In this document: positions 6,233 through 8,184 of the stretch, one piece after another | How the letters are laid out: the number at the start of each line of letters is the position of its first letter | How positions within the stretch are numbered: position 1 is the first letter of the stretch | The notes under the pieces: model-generated | The model's database searches: none | Told to the model about the DNA's origin: nothing | Seen by the model: the letters and a program-made list of their open reading frames with translations, nothing else | Assembly: GCA_900555345.1 (NCBI GenBank) | Contig: USKS01000052.1 | Location: 1-8,184 of the forward strand | Origin: an uncultured Eubacteriales bacterium | GTDB taxonomy: Bacteria > Bacillota_A > Clostridia > Oscillospirales > CAG-272 | Direction of reading: 5' to 3' | Length of the DNA: 8,184 nucleotides | Position numbers and translations under genes: made by a program

Positions 6233-6640
6233 ATGGAAAATTCCGAATTTGCACCCTCTGCACAGATAACTCTGTGCGATGATCCCTCGCCGCGCAATAT
6301 AGCCGAGTTTGCCGTAAAGATCCTCGACTCCAAAAAGGCGCGGGACATAAAGCTTCTCTACGTGGAGGATCAGACGAGCATTGCGGACTGGTTCGTTGTA
6401 TGCACCGGTACTTCAAGCACGCATATAGATTCTCTCGCGCAGGAGGTCGAATACAAACTGTCAAAGTACGGCATCGCCCCGCTCCATACGGAGGGCGGAC
6501 GCGGCGACAGCTGGATACTTGCCGACTACGGCGCTGTTATACTTCACGTTTTCAGCGCGCAGAAACGCGATTTCTATAAGCTTGAAAAGCTGTTCAAAGA
6601 GGGCAGCGAGGTTGATATCTCTCATATTATTACTGAGTAA
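6233..6640 (+). CDS. rsfS: Ribosomal silencing factor RsfS
   Basis: RsfS (formerly YbeB/YqeL, Iojap family) binds ribosomal protein uL14 and blocks 30S-50S joining, lowering translation when nutrients are scarce. The 135-residue product contains the family core from about residue 20: AEFAVKILDSKKARDIKLL (24-42), the ADWFVVCTGTSSTHI block (51-65), PLHTEGGRGDSWILADYGAVILHVF (about 83-107) and a final FYKLEKLF segment (113-120). Family members are generally about 105-120 residues; the extra length is an N-terminal extension of about 20 residues with no obvious feature. No other Met occurs in the frame, and AAAAGG (6215-6220) lies 12 nt upstream of ATG 6233, so this start is best, though a non-ATG internal start is possible. 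It is 21 nt after the second LCP gene and 12 nt before leuS. Confidence 0.95.
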   Translation: MENSEFAPSAQITLCDDPSPRNIAEFAVKILDSKKARDIKLLYVEDQTSIADWFVVCTGTSSTHIDSLAQEVEYKLSKYGIAPLHTEGGRGDSWILADYGAVILHVFSAQKRDFYKLEKLFKEGSEVDISHIITE

Positions 6641-6652
6641 CGGAGCGCTGAC

Positions 6653-8184
6653 ATGAAATACGATTTTAAGACAGTAGAAGAAAAGTGGCAGAAAAAATGG
6701 GAGGACGCAGGCGCGTTCAAGGCAGAGGACTTCAGCAAAAAGCCTAAATTCTACGCAATGGTAGAGTTTCCGTATCCCAGCGGCGCGGGCATGCACGTCG
6801 GTCATATAAAGGCATATTCCGGTCTTGAGGTGGTCTCCCGCAAGCGCCGTATGCAGGGCTACAACGTGCTTTTTCCCATCGGCTTTGACGCTTTCGGTCT
6901 TCCCACCGAAAACTATGCCATAAAGACAAATACGCACCCCAGAGTGGTGACCGACCGCAATATCGCAAGGTTTACCGAGCAGCTTAAAAGAGTCGGCTTT
7001 TCTTTCGACTGGTCGCGCGTTATCGATACCACGGACGAAAAGTATTACAAGTGGACGCAGTGGATATTCCTTAAAATGTTCGACAACGGACTTGTTTTCC
7101 GCGACACTGCGCTTGTAAACTACTGCCCCAGCTGCAAGGTCGTGCTTTCCAACGAGGATTCTCAGGGCGGCAAGTGCGATATATGCCACAGCGAGGTCGT
7201 GCAGAAGTCAAAGGACGTCTGGTATCTCAGAATAACCGAATACGCTGATAAGCTTCTTGAGGGGCTCAAGGATGTTGACTATCTGCCCAACATAAAGCTT
7301 CAGCAGGAGAACTGGATAGGCAAGTCTACGGGCGCATTTGTAAACTTCGGCATCGCAGACGCGGACGATAAGATAAAGATATATACTACCCGTCCCGATA
7401 CGCTTTTCGGTGTAACGTTCATGGTAATGGCGCCCGAGCATCCTCTGCTTGACAAGTACGCGGACAGGATAAAGAATTTTGCCGATGTTCTGGCATACCG
7501 TGAACAGTGCGCAAAGAAAACGGAGTTCGAGCGCACACAGCTTGTAAAGGATAAATCGGGCGTAAAGCTTGAGGGCTTTACCGCGGTCAATCCCATAAAC
7601 GGCAAGGAAATTCCCGTATTTATTTCCGATTACGTTATGATGGGCTACGGCACGGGCGCTATAATGGCGGTGCCCGCGCACGATCAGCGCGACTATGACT
7701 TTGCGAAAAAGTTCGGCGCGGATATTATCGAAGTCATCCGCGGCGGCGATATTTCGGCAGAGGCATATACGGGCGACGGCGAAATGGTGAATTCCGATTT
7801 CCTCAACGGATACACTAACAAAAAGGACTCTATACGCCGCATGACAGACGAGCTTGAAAAGCTCGGCGTGGGCTGCGGCGGCGTTCAGTACAAAATGAAG
7901 GACTGGGCGTTCAACCGCCAGCGCTACTGGGGCGAGCCTATTCCCATAATCCATTGTCCCAAGTGCGGCATGGTGGGCGTTCCTTATGAAGAGCTTCCGC
8001 TGAAGCTGCCCGAAATGGAAAACTTTGAACCCGGTGTCGGCGGCGAAAGCCCCCTCGCAAAGCTTGACAGCTTTGTAAACTGCACCTGCCCCAAGTGCGG
8101 CGGCGCGGCTCGCCGCGAGACAGATACCATGCCCCAGTGGGCAGGCTCTTCATGGTATTTCCTGCGCTATATCGACCCCAACAA
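6653..8184 (+). CDS. leuS: Leucyl-tRNA synthetase, N-terminal 510 codons (3' end outside window)
   Basis: LeuS charges tRNA-Leu with leucine and edits mischarged tRNA. The frame stays open from ATG 6653 to the window edge; GGAG at 6642-6645 is a well-placed SD. The N-terminus (KYDFKTVEEKWQKKW) and the class I signature PYPSGAGMHVGH (HVGH at 48-51) are typical. Four cysteines form a zinc module: CPSC (158, 161) and CDIC (175, 178). The CP1 editing domain shows TTRPDTLFG (245-253) and GTGAIMAVPAHDQRDYDF (333-350), so editing is probably intact. A second cysteine set, CPKCG (435, 438) and CPKCG (479, 482), precedes the RETDTMPQWAGSSWYFLRY segment (488-506). About 60% of the usual length is present; the KMSKS loop and tRNA-binding domains lie downstream. 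No T-box leader fits in the 12-nt gap. Confidence 0.97.
   Translation, partial: MKYDFKTVEEKWQKKWEDAGAFKAEDFSKKPKFYAMVEFPYPSGAGMHVGHIKAYSGLEVVSRKRRMQGYNVLFPIGFDAFGLPTENYAIKTNTHPRVVTDRNIARFTEQLKRVGFSFDWSRVIDTTDEKYYKWTQWIFLKMFDNGLVFRDTALVNYCPSCKVVLSNEDSQGGKCDICHSEVVQKSKDVWYLRITEYADKLLEGLKDVDYLPNIKLQQENWIGKSTGAFVNFGIADADDKIKIYTTRPDTLFGVTFMVMAPEHPLLDKYADRIKNFADVLAYREQCAKKTEFERTQLVKDKSGVKLEGFTAVNPINGKEIPVFISDYVMMGYGTGAIMAVPAHDQRDYDFAKKFGADIIEVIRGGDISAEAYTGDGEMVNSDFLNGYTNKKDSIRRMTDELEKLGVGCGGVQYKMKDWAFNRQRYWGEPIPIIHCPKCGMVGVPYEELPLKLPEMENFEPGVGGESPLAKLDSFVNCTCPKCGGAARRETDTMPQWAGSSWYFLRYIDPN

Noticed and set aside
7208..7954. A 248-codon - strand open frame inside leuS
   Set aside because: It is fully antisense to the continuous leuS frame, which carries the class I signature, zinc module and editing motifs.

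Overview
The window looks like chromosomal DNA from a Gram-positive Clostridia-type bacterium, plausibly an Oscillospiraceae/Ruminococcaceae-like gut anaerobe. This rests on Firmicutes-style gene order (smc-ftsY; yhbY-nadD-yqeK-LCP-rsfS-leuS), clear AGGAG-type ribosome binding sites, moderately high GC with many ATA and AGA codons, and two wall-related LytR-CpsA-Psr proteins. The lineage call is inference from these traits; no marker-gene comparison was possible.

All ten genes are on the + strand and tightly packed. Block 1 (2-2300) is the 3' end of smc, complete ftsY, and an rdgB/HAM1-family nucleotide-cleansing pyrophosphatase 1 nt behind ftsY. Next is the only real break, an AT-rich gap at 2301-2371 with two copies of the palindrome TTTGCAAA and a -10-like box. 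Block 2 (2372-8184) is yhbY, nadD, yqeK, two tandem LCP-family genes, rsfS and the first 510 codons of leuS. Junctions are overlapping or short: yhbY/nadD by ATGA, nadD/yqeK by 50 nt, yqeK/LCP-A by GTGA, and gaps of 52, 21 and 12 nt after that.

The genes are mostly housekeeping: chromosome organisation (Smc), membrane protein targeting (FtsY), nucleotide-pool sanitation (RdgB), ribosome assembly and silencing (YhbY, RsfS), NAD synthesis (NadD), dinucleotide alarmone hydrolysis (YqeK), leucyl-tRNA charging (LeuS) and probably cell-wall polymer attachment (two LCPs). The arrangement suggests growth-linked co-expression.

The least ordinary part is the LCP pair. The two proteins are about 60% identical by eye over the core but carry different membrane anchors: a transmembrane helix in the first, a lipoprotein signal peptide in the second. 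Both also deviate in the same way at two positions usually held by conserved arginines. I saw no mobile element, CRISPR array, tRNA, rRNA, phage gene or defence system, and nothing amounting to a wholly new system. No gene-free stretch exceeds 71 nt.
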